From Sphingopyxis sp. OPL5 (GTDB lineage: Bacteria > Pseudomonadota > Alphaproteobacteria > Sphingomonadales > Sphingomonadaceae): a DNA stretch of 64,000 nt. The stretch lies in the NCBI RefSeq assembly GCF_003797775.2, contig NZ_CP060725.1:3404001-3468000 (forward strand), in the 5' to 3' direction. The position numbers and the translations under genes are program-made. Under the pieces are notes generated by a model. It worked only from the letters and a program-made list of their open reading frames with translations. It did not search any database and was not told the origin of the DNA. Below are positions 38,769-46,561 of the stretch, piece after piece (the first letter of the stretch is position 1; each line of letters opens with the position of its first letter).

Positions 38769-39567
38769 ACCTCAGGGTCAGCCAAACCAGCGCGGCGCCG
38801 CCGACGATGATTCGGTACCAGGCGAAAGGGGTGAAGCCATAGCGCGTCACCACCGCGAGGAACGCCTTGATCACCACCCAGGCGACGATGAACGAGACAA
38901 AGGCGCCGACCCCGATCAGGCCGAGGTCGTTCGTCGTGATCGCGTCGCGATGCTTGAACAATTGCAGTGCCGTCGCGCCGGTCAGCGTCGGCAGCGCAAG
39001 GAAGAAGCTGAACTCGGCGGCGGTCTTGCGGTCGACGCCCAGCGACATCGCGCCGAGGATCGTCGCGCCCGAGCGGCTGACCCCGGGGATCATCGCGATG
39101 CACTGGACGAGGCCGATCAGCACCGACTGGCGCACCGACAGATTGGCGACCCCGCCGCTCTCCTTTGGCTTGGCATAACGTTCGACGAGCAGGATCGCGA
39201 AGCCGCCGATAATCAGCGCCCAGGCGACGACCACCGCATTTTCGAGCAGCACTTCGATATAATCGCCGAGCGCGAGGCCGAGCGCGACCGCGGGGACGAA
39301 GGCAAGCGCCAGGTTGCGGACAAAGGCGATCGCGACCGGATCGCGCCGAAAGAAGCCGGTGAACATCTCCCAGAACAATTTGCGGTAGAGCACGACGATC
39401 GCGAGGATCGCGCCCGGCTGGATCGCGATGTTGAAGATCGCCCAGCGCGACGCGTCATAACCGAGCAATTCGGTCGCGAGGATCAAATGCCCGGTCGACG
39501 ATACCGGCAGGAATTCGGTCAGCCCCTCGACGATGCCGAGGATGATGGCGGTGATGATTTCGTTCAT
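38767..39567 (-). CDS. uppP: Undecaprenyl-diphosphatase (bacitracin resistance) UppP
   Basis: A 266-aa inner-membrane enzyme that recycles the peptidoglycan lipid carrier by removing one phosphate from undecaprenyl diphosphate. The two family motifs are present: EGLTEFLPVSSTGHLIL at 14-30 and the PGVSRSGATI loop at about 155-165. About seven or eight membrane helices are visible. Length is normal, and it stands as a single gene with its own terminator. Confidence 0.96.
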   Translation of the reverse strand: MNEIITAIILGIVEGLTEFLPVSSTGHLILATELLGYDASRWAIFNIAIQPGAILAIVVLYRKLFWEMFTGFFRRDPVAIAFVRNLALAFVPAVALGLALGDYIEVLLENAVVVAWALIIGGFAILLVERYAKPKESGGVANLSVRQSVLIGLVQCIAMIPGVSRSGATILGAMSLGVDRKTAAEFSFFLALPTLTGATALQLFKHRDAITTNDLGLIGVGAFVSFIVAWVVIKAFLAVVTRYGFTPFAWYRIIVGGAALVWLTLR

Positions 39568-39599
39568 GGGGTCCTGCGACGATGGCTCTGAAACAAGGC

Positions 39600-39631
39600 G
39601 GGGGCGCCCGACCGATGTCGGACGCCCCCGT
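39600..39631 (-). terminator. Hairpin between the lipoprotein gene and uppP
   Basis: GGGGGCGTCCGA and TCGGTCGGGCGCCCCC (minus strand) form a GC-rich stem with small mismatches, followed by CGCCTTGTTT, a weak T tract. Confidence 0.5.
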
Positions 39632-39673
39632 CCTGTGTCTGCCCTAAGGACAGCCGCGCGGCTTGGCCAGTCG

Positions 39674-40564
39674 CTATTTGAACCGCGCCCCGCAGGCTTT
39701 CAGCACATTGGCCGGCGGGCCGAGGTCGAGCGCCTGTTCGAGCAGCTTCTTCGGGCTGCCGGCGAGCGCGAGGTCGGGCATCATGCCGCCGTCCTGCAGT
39801 TTCTTGGCGACGGCCTTCGCCATCGCGCCTTCCTCGCCCTCCAGCGTTCCGAGCAGTCCGGCGTTGAAGCCGCACGCGGCGACCGCCTGGCCTTCGTCGG
39901 CGGGCAGCGTCACCGCGGTGGTCGCGGCGGCCTTGGGATACTCCTTGACGCAGGCGTCGGTCAGCGGGCCGACCGCGCCCGACGCAATCGCCCATTCGAC
40001 CTTGCTCGCCATCGCATTCTGCGCCGCCGCCATGCCGCCATCCTGGTTCGCCGCGGCGATCAGGAAATAGGAGGATTGCGGGTTCATCAGGACGTTTTTC
40101 TGGAGCGCCGCGAGGTCGCTCGATCCGTCGCCGAACGCCGCGGCGACCGCGACCGCGGCGCAGGCCGCGGGCTTTTCCTTCGGCTCGGTCGGCAATTTCG
40201 GTAGCGGCTCGGGGTCGCCGAGCGCATAGGCCGCCTTGCACTGGTTGAGCGTGCCCAGCCAGTTGCCGCCCTTCAGCGTGTCCTGGATATCGCCGAGCAG
40301 CGCCTTGCCCTTTTCATCGTCGAGGCCGGTGGCGCTGAAGAAACCCGTCTTGTCGACGATGGTCTGCAGCAACTCCTGTCGCCTTTTTTCCTCGGCGGCT
40401 CCCTTGCCGCTGCCCGCCGCAGCATAGGCCAGCGCCGAACGACCGCACAAGGTCGCGCGCTCGGCGGCATCCTTTGGCAATCCATGCAAATCGGCCGGCG
40501 TATTGTCGCAGCCAGCCAGAACCAGCGCCGCCGTCAGCAGCGCGGCCATCCCCCCATATTTCAT
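39674..40564 (-). CDS. Hypothetical lipoprotein
   Basis: A 296-aa protein starting MKYGGMAALLTAALVLAGCDN; the lipobox LAGC places Cys20 at the mature N terminus, so it is exported and lipid-anchored. The mature part is Ala-rich and helical with seven further cysteines scattered (ATLCGRS, NQCKAAY, AACAAVA, DACVKEY, AACGFN, KACGARFK). No known domain is recognised. An upstream ATG at 40579 is possible but would disturb the signal peptide length. Confidence 0.7.
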   Translation of the reverse strand: MKYGGMAALLTAALVLAGCDNTPADLHGLPKDAAERATLCGRSALAYAAAGSGKGAAEEKRRQELLQTIVDKTGFFSATGLDDEKGKALLGDIQDTLKGGNWLGTLNQCKAAYALGDPEPLPKLPTEPKEKPAACAAVAVAAAFGDGSSDLAALQKNVLMNPQSSYFLIAAANQDGGMAAAQNAMASKVEWAIASGAVGPLTDACVKEYPKAAATTAVTLPADEGQAVAACGFNAGLLGTLEGEEGAMAKAVAKKLQDGGMMPDLALAGSPKKLLEQALDLGPPANVLKACGARFK

Positions 40565-40647
40565 CGTACACCCCCGCAAAGCAGAAGCGACCCCGGTTCA
40601 GAGTAACAGCTTTTGCGATTGGCGCCAGAGGGCGCGCGGGCAGGGGG

Positions 40648-41589
40648 TTAGCGCGCGGCGAGTTCGGCGAAGCGGCCGTTGCGGCGATATTGCACCAGCC
40701 AGCCGTCGGCGACCGAGGCGAGCGACGCCGGCACGATGCCGAGGTCGCCAAGCCCCGCCGCGTCCGCGGCGACGACATTGTCGTGCTGCAGCATCAGCCA
40801 TTGGTCCTTGGTGATCGGCGCGCCCGGCGCCCAGCCGAAACCGCTGGCGAGCGCCGCGGCGACGGCGTCGGGCACCTCGACGAACAGCGGGCTGCGCGCC
40901 GTCGCTTCGGCGATCCAGCGCTGCAATTCGGCCATCGTCAGCACCTGCGGCCCGCCGAGTTCGAACGTCCGGCCCGCCGCGCCCGCGTCGAGTGCCGCGA
41001 CCACCGCGTCGGCGACGTCGGCGACATGGACCGGCTGGAACTTCGCACCCGGCGCGATCACCGGGACGACCGGCAGCATGCGGATCATCCCCGCGAAGCG
41101 ATTGATGAAGCGGTCCTCGCGGCCGAAGACGATCGAGGGACGCAGGATCGCCGCAGCGGGGAAGGCGGCGCGGACCAGCGCCTCGCCGTCGCCCTTGCTG
41201 CGGCCATAGGCCGAGGCGGCGTCGCGGTCGGCGCCGATCGCCGAGACATGGACCAGCGCCGCGATGCCGGCGGCTGCGGCCGTCTTCGCGATATGGCCGA
41301 CGCCTTCCGCATGGACCGCAGCCATGTCGTCGAAGCTGCCGACGAGGTTGATCACCGCGTCGCTGCCCTGGATCGCGCGCGCGACGCTGGCGGCGTCGCG
41401 AACGTCGGCGGCGACGAACTGCGTCTGGCCGAGCCCGCCGAGCGGTTTCAGGAACACCGCCTTGCGCGGCTCACGCTCGGCGATGCGCACCCGCGCGCCG
41501 CGCGCAAGCAGTTTCTGCACGACATAGCGGCCGATGAAGCCGCCGCCGCCGAGCACCGTGATCAATTGTCCGTCGAGATTTCGCATCAT
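40648..41589 (-). CDS. NAD(P)-binding epimerase-like protein, NDUFA9 type
   Basis: A 313-aa atypical short-chain dehydrogenase. The dinucleotide motif is LITVLGGGGFIGRYVVQKLL near the N terminus, and VADVRDAASVARAIQGSDAV and HVSAIGADRDAASAYGRSKG follow, with the YxxxK replaced by Y-G-R-S-K. It resembles the complex I assembly/accessory subunit NDUFA9 and bacterial relatives. Its reaction is unknown. The start MMRN at 41589 is preferred; the frame upstream contains proline/arginine-rich sequence with no similarity. Confidence 0.85.
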   Translation of the reverse strand: MMRNLDGQLITVLGGGGFIGRYVVQKLLARGARVRIAEREPRKAVFLKPLGGLGQTQFVAADVRDAASVARAIQGSDAVINLVGSFDDMAAVHAEGVGHIAKTAAAAGIAALVHVSAIGADRDAASAYGRSKGDGEALVRAAFPAAAILRPSIVFGREDRFINRFAGMIRMLPVVPVIAPGAKFQPVHVADVADAVVAALDAGAAGRTFELGGPQVLTMAELQRWIAEATARSPLFVEVPDAVAAALASGFGWAPGAPITKDQWLMLQHDNVVAADAAGLGDLGIVPASLASVADGWLVQYRRNGRFAELAAR

Positions 41590-41781
41590 ATCAGCCCGTG
41601 GTGATTCTGTCCCGGCACCGTCCGCCGTCCGCTTCCCCATGCCGCGAAGCGATGATGCGGGCAAGGGGAGAGCGGGACGGCGGCACCGGAAAGCGCCACT
41701 TTTCGATAAAATGCAGCGAGCCGGTTGCAGCGCGGTTGACAAGGCGCGTGCCGCGCCGCTAAGCGCCCGCTCCTACCCCGT

Positions 41782-41868
41782 GCCCAGATGGCGGAATTGG
41801 TAGACGCACCAGCTTCAGGTGCTGGCGATCGCAAGGTCGTGGAGGTTCGAGTCCTCTTCTGGGCACCA
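41782..41868 (+). tRNA. tRNA-Leu (anticodon CAG)
   Basis: 87 bases including CCA. Acceptor arms GCCCAGA and TCTGGGC pair, the anticodon stem CCAGC/GCTGG encloses TTCAGGT (anticodon CAG), and a long variable arm (CGATCGCAAGGTCG) is typical of leucine tRNAs. The T loop is GGTTCGAGTCC. Its 3' end faces the integrase pseudogene, so this tRNA is the likely integration site of the island. Confidence 0.96.
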
Positions 41869-42034
41869 TTTGTTCTTCCGGGGGCGTCCGAGGACGTCCG
41901 AAAAACGGGAGATTTCAGCCGTTTTTTGTGCTATAACCGTCCGGTCAAATCCGGGCGGATACGGCACCAATCGGGAACAATGAGGGTATATCCGAGGGTA
42001 TCGTTTTCCGTCCTTTTGCAAGGACGATACCCCC

Positions 42035-43152
42035 ATGAACACCCTTTTTGCCACCACGGTCGCGAACGCCAAGCCGCAGGCGAAGGACTATAAGCTGTCC
42101 GATGGCGGCGGTCTCTATCTTCTTGTGCGACCGAACGGTTCGAAGCTCTGGCGCCTCAACTATCGCTATATGGATAAAGAGCGCACGCTCGCTTTCGGCT
42201 CCTGGCCTGAGGTGACCTTGGCCGATGCGCGATCCCGGCGCGATGAAGCGCGGCGCCTGATCGCATCCGGCATCGACCCTTCCCACCAACAGAAAGTTGA
42301 AGCCGCGCGGGCCAGGGTCGAGGAGAACGACACCTTCAAGACGGTAGCCCAGGAATGGACGGCAAAGAATGAGCGCGAAGGCATGGCCGAGATCACGCTG
42401 AGTAAGATTCGCTGGTTGCTCGACAAAGCCTATCCCAAGATCGGTAACCGACCGGTCGCGAAGATCACCGCGCAGGAGGTGTTGGCCGTCCTTCGCGCGG
42501 TTGAAGCGAAAGCGCGCGGCGCATGCGCAGCGTCGTGAGCAGGGTTTTTCGCTATGCGATCGCGAAGACGCGGGCGGAGCGCGATCCGGCCTGCGACCTT
42601 CGCGGCGCGCTGACCGTGCCCAAGGCAAAGCATCTGGCTGCGATTACGACGGCCAATGGTGCAGGCGAGTTCATGCGCGCGATCGAAGGCTTTACCAGCC
42701 ATGCCATCACCTTGTTCGGGCTCAGGCTGTCCGCGCACCTCTTCGTCCGACCCGGCAAATTGCGCCAGGCGGAATGGAGCGAGTTCGAGCAGGTGGTGCG
42801 GAGCATTCCCGCTGAAAAGATGAAGATGGGCCGGCCCCACCGCGTACCCTTGTTCACCCAAGGCGCTCGATCTCTTCGAACAGCTTTGGGAGCTGACGGG
42901 CACAGGCAAATATTGCTTCCCGTCCTTCCGGTCGCCCCAGCGCCCAATGTCGGAGAATACGGTGAATGCGCGCTGCGGGACTTGGGGTTCAGTCAGGGGC
43001 GGATGACCGCCCACGGTTTCAGGGCGATGGCGGCAACGCTGCTGAACGAAACCGGGCGCTTTCATCCCGATGCGATCGAACGCCAGCTCGCCCATATGGA
43101 TATCAATAGCGTGCGGCGTGCTTGAACGCGCGGCGAATATTGGGGCGAGCGG
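42035..43152 (+). pseudogene. Degenerate tyrosine-family integrase (P4-type)
   Basis: The first frame starts MNTLFATTVANAKPQAKDYK and carries the DUF4102-type N-terminal domain (LSDGGGLYLLVRPNGSKLW, LTFGSWPEVTLADAR-like). It changes frame near 42530, again near 42860-42960 (the sequence for LFEQLWELTGTGKYCFPSF is in another frame) and again near 43125. The catalytic region remains readable: FVRPGKLRQAEW, PAEKMKMGRPHRVP, and MTAHGFRAMAATLLNE with ERQLAHMD. At least three frameshifts make it inactive. At the end TRGEYWGERV runs directly into a DUF736 sequence. It lies 166 bases from the tRNA-Leu 3' end. Confidence 0.85.
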
Positions 43153-43410
43153 GTCTCGATCCGCGCAAGCATCGAGATCACCCCCAATCGCAGCAAGGCG
43201 GGCACGCAGCTCGACTTCCGGGTCTTTTCCGAAGGCGTCGAGATCGGTGCGGGATGGGTCCGCACCGGCGAGATGTCTGGCAAGACCTACGTCTCGCTGA
43301 GCCTCGCCGCTCCCGAGTTCGGACCGCGCCGGCTCTACGCGCACCTCGGCCGGGCGGCGGGTCAGGACGACGACGACACCTATGCCGTCATCTGGAACCC
43401 GGCCGACTGA
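43153..43410 (+). pseudogene. DUF736 remnant fused to the integrase end
   Basis: 86 codons in frame with the integrase tail. The sequence TPNRSKAGTQLDFRVFSEGV, GAGWVRTGEMSGKTYVSLSL and AHLGRAAGQDDDDTYAVIW matches DUF736, small proteins of conjugative elements. Its normal N-terminal strand is missing and it has no start of its own, so it looks like the product of a deletion joining two island genes. Confidence 0.75.
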
Positions 43411-43495
43411 AGGCCGGCCCCCGTTCGCTCCGGCGGGCGCGGGGATCACCCTATTTCGTTGTCATGCCACAATAAATCGGTAGGATTCAAGGCAC

Positions 43496-43744
43496 ATGAA
43501 AAACAACCTCGACCATCTTTCCGGCAGGAAGCAGCAGGACCTCGCGCGCATCGTCGAAATCCTCTTCGCCGAGTTCGAGGATACGACCGCCCTTGCGACC
43601 CAGAAGTGGAAGAAGCAGGGGCGCATCCTCAAGGTCACCCTTTACGGAAACCATGTGCGCGGCGACTGGGTCGCCGATCCGGTCGGCGGCTAATATTCGG
43701 ATTACGATATCCTGGTCGTCGTCAATCACGAGCGGCTCACCGAT
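43496..43744 (+). pseudogene. Nucleotidyltransferase (MNT) remnant with nonsense codon
   Basis: From ATG 43496, LARIVEILFAEFEDTTALAT and GRILKVTLYGNHVRGDWVAD are the N-terminal part of a nucleotidyltransferase/HEPN-type protein. The catalytic loop reads GG-stop-YSDYDILVVV: a TAA at 43691 replaces what should be an aromatic codon. The sequence continues to LTD at 43744 and then ends abruptly in unrelated DNA. The missing HEPN half and the stop make it non-functional. Such proteins serve as antitoxin or aminoglycoside-type transferases in mobile DNA. Confidence 0.75.
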
Positions 43745-43796
43745 CCGAGAGGTCGTTTTGAGATTGCGTCAGTTTACCATGAGGGGGAGCATTTGA

Positions 43797-44171
43797 ATGA
43801 TTTGGCTTGAGCGCAGGACTTTGGAAACTAGAAAGGCAAATGATGCGCGGTCTGACGGTGATATTGATTACGGGCGCGTCGTACATTCGGGCTCCTTCCG
43901 TAGGCTGCAAGGCAAAACGCAGATTCTCAATCTTGGAGACAGCGATTTCTACCGTACGCGGTTGACGCACTCGCTGGAGGTGGCTCAGATTGCAGGAGGC
44001 TTGGTGAAGCAACTCCGCTTCAATCAGCCTGAACATCCGGCGATAGCTAACCTGCCGGAGCATAGCCTAATTCAGGCAGTCGCGTGCACGCATGACCTCG
44101 GGCATCCCCCCTTTGGCCATGGCGGTGAGGTCGCGCTCAATTATTGCATGCGTGCCGATGGCGGCTTCGAG
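43797..44171 (+). pseudogene. 5' fragment of a dGTP triphosphohydrolase
   Basis: The first about 125 codons of an HD-domain dGTPase. GSFRRLQGKTQILNLGDSDF, YRTRLTHSLEVAQIAGGL and CTHDLGHPPFGHGGEVALNY contain the HD motif residues (His in RLTHS, HD in CTHDLGH). The frame ends where the IS1595-family end begins (44172), so the protein lacks most of its catalytic core. GAGGGGGAGC precedes the ATG. It is AT-richer than core genes, fitting the island. Phage-defence dGTPases exist, but this copy is dead. Confidence 0.85.
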
Positions 44172-44196
44172 GGCAATTGTATACTTGAGAAAGCAG
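44172..44196. repeat. Left inverted end of the IS1595-family element
   Basis: 25 bases beginning GGCAATTGTATACTTGA and ending AAAGCAG, matching the right end with two differences. Confidence 0.88.
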
Positions 44197-44254
44197 AACG
44201 TAAGTGGTACAGGATTCGGGACAGGCCGGTACGCTCGAAATCCCTTCCGCTATG

Positions 44255-44842
44255 CTAGGCGCGGCTACGGAAGTGCTGCTTGATTTTGACCCAGAGGCCG
44301 AGGTTTCCCGCTTTGAACTCGCGCGCCAGATGCTGGGTGCTTTCTTTGACGCGGCTGGTTTTTCCGTAGTCTTCAAAGATTAGCTGCGCTTCCAGAGCGA
44401 AGCGCGCGACGTTCTCGCCGATGTCGCGCAGATCGGTGATGGAAAAGTCTTGAAAGCGCTTGGGGCCAGAGTACCGGGCCATCATGATTTTGGTGCTGTG
44501 GGGCTGTTCCGATGCTGCGTGAGCGCCATGCACGACAGTGTTGCGAAGCTCGAATATGTCTGCCTTGTCCATATCCTTGCGAAGCTGCTCAATGCGGTTG
44601 GTGAGGCGGTTCGGAAACTTGTGGTGACGGGACAACACGAGGGATTTTGAGATACGCTGGCGGCAATCCAAACCGGCGAAGACAATGTAGGCCTCTTCTG
44701 GTAGCATTAATTCGATTGCGCCAATCAGGTGCAAGAACGTGGTTTCGAGAACGGCCCACTGGATGCAGACGTATCCAATGAGCGCCATAACGGCGGTCTG
44801 ATCGTCTTCGCCGGGAATGAGAGTTGTAGGCATGTCAGACAC
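44255..44842 (-). CDS. Hypothetical passenger protein of the IS element
   Basis: A 195-aa protein of unknown family. It has an N-terminal hydrophobic stretch (VMALIGYVCIQWAVLETTFL) and a helical remainder with FELRNTVVHGAHAASEQ, a pattern R-N-x-V-x-H seen in HEPN-like RNase/RNA-binding helices. That resemblance is only by eye. It is read leftward inside the element, overlapping a small frame on the other strand at its start. A role in the element's maintenance or as cargo is possible. Confidence 0.6.
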   Translation of the reverse strand: MSDMPTTLIPGEDDQTAVMALIGYVCIQWAVLETTFLHLIGAIELMLPEEAYIVFAGLDCRQRISKSLVLSRHHKFPNRLTNRIEQLRKDMDKADIFELRNTVVHGAHAASEQPHSTKIMMARYSGPKRFQDFSITDLRDIGENVARFALEAQLIFEDYGKTSRVKESTQHLAREFKAGNLGLWVKIKQHFRSRA

Positions 44843-44972
44843 CGATCAAAAAGAGCTAGAGACGCTTCGCCGGATGCTGGCGACGCCACCGACGCCGCAC
44901 AAGGCGAAAAAGGACAATGGCGATGGACCACGTAAGTCACGAACTGGAAAAGCTGGGCCGCGCCCTGAGTAG
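44832..44972 (+). CDS. Small passenger ORF 1 (46 aa)
   Basis: Begins MSDTDQKELETLRRMLATPP and ends GKAGPRPE. Lys-, Arg- and Pro-rich with no recognised family. It overlaps the divergent 195-aa gene by 11 bases and the next small frame by 56. Coding is plausible but unproven. Confidence 0.4.
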   Translation: MSDTDQKELETLRRMLATPPTPHKAKKDNGDGPRKSRTGKAGPRPE

Positions 44973-45165
44973 CGCCCCCGAGGGGGAGCGCTACGCCGAG
45001 TTTTACGCGGCCCAGCAAGCCTTAGCCTGGTCCCTCGACCCTCAGGGCTACAACGCCCCGAGCTGCATGATTACGGGCACTCAGGAAGGCTCAGCAGATT
45101 ATCCGGCGTGTCGTAATCAGCCACAGTCTTCAGATATTTCCGCCCGTTTCGCTGAGCCACGATGA
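44917..45165 (+). CDS. Small passenger ORF 2 (about 82 aa)
   Basis: Starts MAMDHVSHELEKLGRALSSA; an alternative ATG is 6 bases later and has AAGGA at better distance. It contains RYAEFYAAQQALAWSLDPQG, a regular helical stretch that looks conserved-protein-like. The last part overlaps the convergent DUF3892 gene by 95 bases. No family known. Confidence 0.45.
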   Translation: MAMDHVSHELEKLGRALSSAPEGERYAEFYAAQQALAWSLDPQGYNAPSCMITGTQEGSADYPACRNQPQSSDISARFAEPR

Positions 45166-45352
45166 CCTTTTGACCATGCCCTACTGGCGGCTTGGTCCAA
45201 AACTCCCAAGCGCCGTTCTCTATATGGGAAATGGCGTCGTCAGTGGTGATCTTCCAACGCTCGGCCCCGACCCCGCCGACGTGTGTGATGCGGTTGTAAG
45301 CATCGTATCGGGGGTCTTTGTTGATGCACGAAATGTATGCGACGTCAGCCAT
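45071..45352 (-). CDS. DUF3892 family protein
   Basis: A 93-aa protein with the complete DUF3892 pattern: ISCINKDPRYDAYNRITHVG near the start, WKITTDDAISHIENGAWEFW in the middle and RNGRKYLKTVADYDTPDNLL at the end. The function of the family is unknown, though these small proteins are frequent in mobile elements. Here it is a passenger between the transposase and the 195-aa gene. Confidence 0.8.
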   Translation of the reverse strand: MADVAYISCINKDPRYDAYNRITHVGGVGAERWKITTDDAISHIENGAWEFWTKPPVGHGQKVIVAQRNGRKYLKTVADYDTPDNLLSLPECP

Positions 45353-45454
45353 GTCAATTTACCCTGTTTAGAACCAGCAGGGGTTGACGCGACTCATGTC
45401 TAGGAGCAAAAGCCAAAACGTGATCACACCCGCCCCCGCTGGCGGTTTCCAATG

Positions 45455-45494
45455 ATGGCCGAGGTCTGAACCACCTCGGCCATTTGGTATTTTA
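45455..45494 (+). terminator. Hairpin with T-rich tail inside the IS element
   Basis: ATGGCCGAGG (45455-45464) pairs perfectly with CCTCGGCCAT (45474-45483), followed by TTGGTATTTT. It separates the passenger genes from the convergent transposase. The stretch 45353-45596 otherwise holds no gene. Confidence 0.7.
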
Positions 45495-45596
45495 CGGGTT
45501 GTTAATTGATTCGGCAAAGGGATTCTGTTCCCCGCCCGTTCTCACCTAGACCAACGTTTTCGACCCTCCCCGATCTGGCGAGGCGCCTGATACCAA

Positions 45597-46511
45597 TCAG
45601 GCGGCGATTGCGTCAGTCCGCCGATAGGTGAGACGCTTGCCGCCGATGCGCGACAAGGCAATCGAGGCGCGTTCGGCGTCGGTCATGGTGCGGGTGTTGT
45701 AACGGAAGTCGAACTCGCCGGTATAGCGAGCCAGATGGGCCTCGCTCATATGGTGGTAGGTTCCGATCACGCCGCGCTTGAAGATGGAGAAGAAGTTTTC
45801 GGCGGTGTTGCTGTGCTTGAAGCCGCCGGTCGTGACGTACTCTTTCGCGCTGTGGTTGACGACGCTGTGGCCGTTAAACTCGCGACCGACGCTGGTATAG
45901 ACCATGCTTTCATCGGTCATCAGGTGCGAGCGGCGGTCAACGTTGGTGACGATAAGGCCGCGCAGGTGCTTGGCGTTGACGTTGGCAACGTGGAACGAAC
46001 GAACTTGGCCGTCACGCTCGACAAGGGCGACAACGGCTTTCTTGGGGGCAGGGCTGCGGGTGGCGCGGTTCTTGGCCTTGCCACCGACATAGGTTTCATC
46101 GGCTTCCACAACGGCGTCAGGACCGCCGAGGGGGCCGTCAGTGCCATCGGTTTTCATGGCCTCGCGGATGCGGTGGCACATGAACCAAGCGGTTTTGTAG
46201 GTCACGCCGAGCATACGCTCGATCTGCTTTGCGCTCATGCCCTTCTTGCTGGCGCAGAGCAGGTGATTGCAGAGCAGCCACTTGTGAAGCGGCACCTTGG
46301 AACGCTCGAACACGGTGCCAACGGTGACGGTGAACTGTTCGCGGCAATCGTTGCACTGGACGAGGCCCGCGCGGTGCTTCTTGCCCTCAAGGCGCGTGGC
46401 ATTGAACGAGCCGCAATGGGGGCAGGTCGGGCCTTCGGGCCAGCGGATCGCTTCCAAATGCTCGCGGGCTTTGGTTTCGTCGTGAAAGTGCGGGGCGGTG
46501 ATGTTCGTCAT
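45597..46511 (-). CDS. IS1595-family transposase
   Basis: A 304-aa DDE-type transposase. Two CxxC zinc-ribbon pairs at its N terminus (CPHCG Cys30/33; CNDC Cys53/56) are followed by an HTH. The catalytic residues sit at Asp138 (VVEADETYVGG), Asp200 (LMTDESMVY) and Asn235/Glu238 (KHSNTAENFFSIFKRG), as in the ISXO2-like domain of this family. It starts 26 bases from the right end of the element and appears intact, so the element might still move. Confidence 0.95.
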   Translation of the reverse strand: MTNITAPHFHDETKAREHLEAIRWPEGPTCPHCGSFNATRLEGKKHRAGLVQCNDCREQFTVTVGTVFERSKVPLHKWLLCNHLLCASKKGMSAKQIERMLGVTYKTAWFMCHRIREAMKTDGTDGPLGGPDAVVEADETYVGGKAKNRATRSPAPKKAVVALVERDGQVRSFHVANVNAKHLRGLIVTNVDRRSHLMTDESMVYTSVGREFNGHSVVNHSAKEYVTTGGFKHSNTAENFFSIFKRGVIGTYHHMSEAHLARYTGEFDFRYNTRTMTDAERASIALSRIGGKRLTYRRTDAIAA

Positions 46512-46536
46512 GCCCTATTCTATGCCGTCTCATGGG

Positions 46537-46561
46537 CTGCTTTGTCAAGTATATAATTGCC
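46537..46561. repeat. Right inverted end of the IS1595-family element
   Basis: Read inward it begins GGCAATTATATACTTGA and ends AAAGCAG, matching the left end with two differences. Confidence 0.88.

Larger units (their letters stand above)
44172..46561. mobile_element. IS1595-family element with passenger genes, 2.39 kb
   Basis: The two ends are inverted copies over 25 bases: GGCAATTGTATACTTGA... on the left (44172-44196) and GGCAATTATATACTTGA... on the right read inward (46537-46561), with two differences. Inside are a transposase (45597-46511), a DUF3892 gene, a 195-aa gene and two small frames. The flanking 8 bases (CTTCGAGG left, AATATGAC right) do not match, so there is no target duplication; left flank is a dGTPase and right flank an RHS gene. 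This means the element now bridges two once-separate places. Confidence 0.9.

Noticed and set aside
43796..44171. Intact dGTPase-based phage defence
   Set aside because: Only the first part of the gene remains; the catalytic core is cut by the IS element.
45735..46556. Plus-strand 273-codon frame opposite the transposase
   Set aside because: Antisense of a clear IS1595-family transposase.
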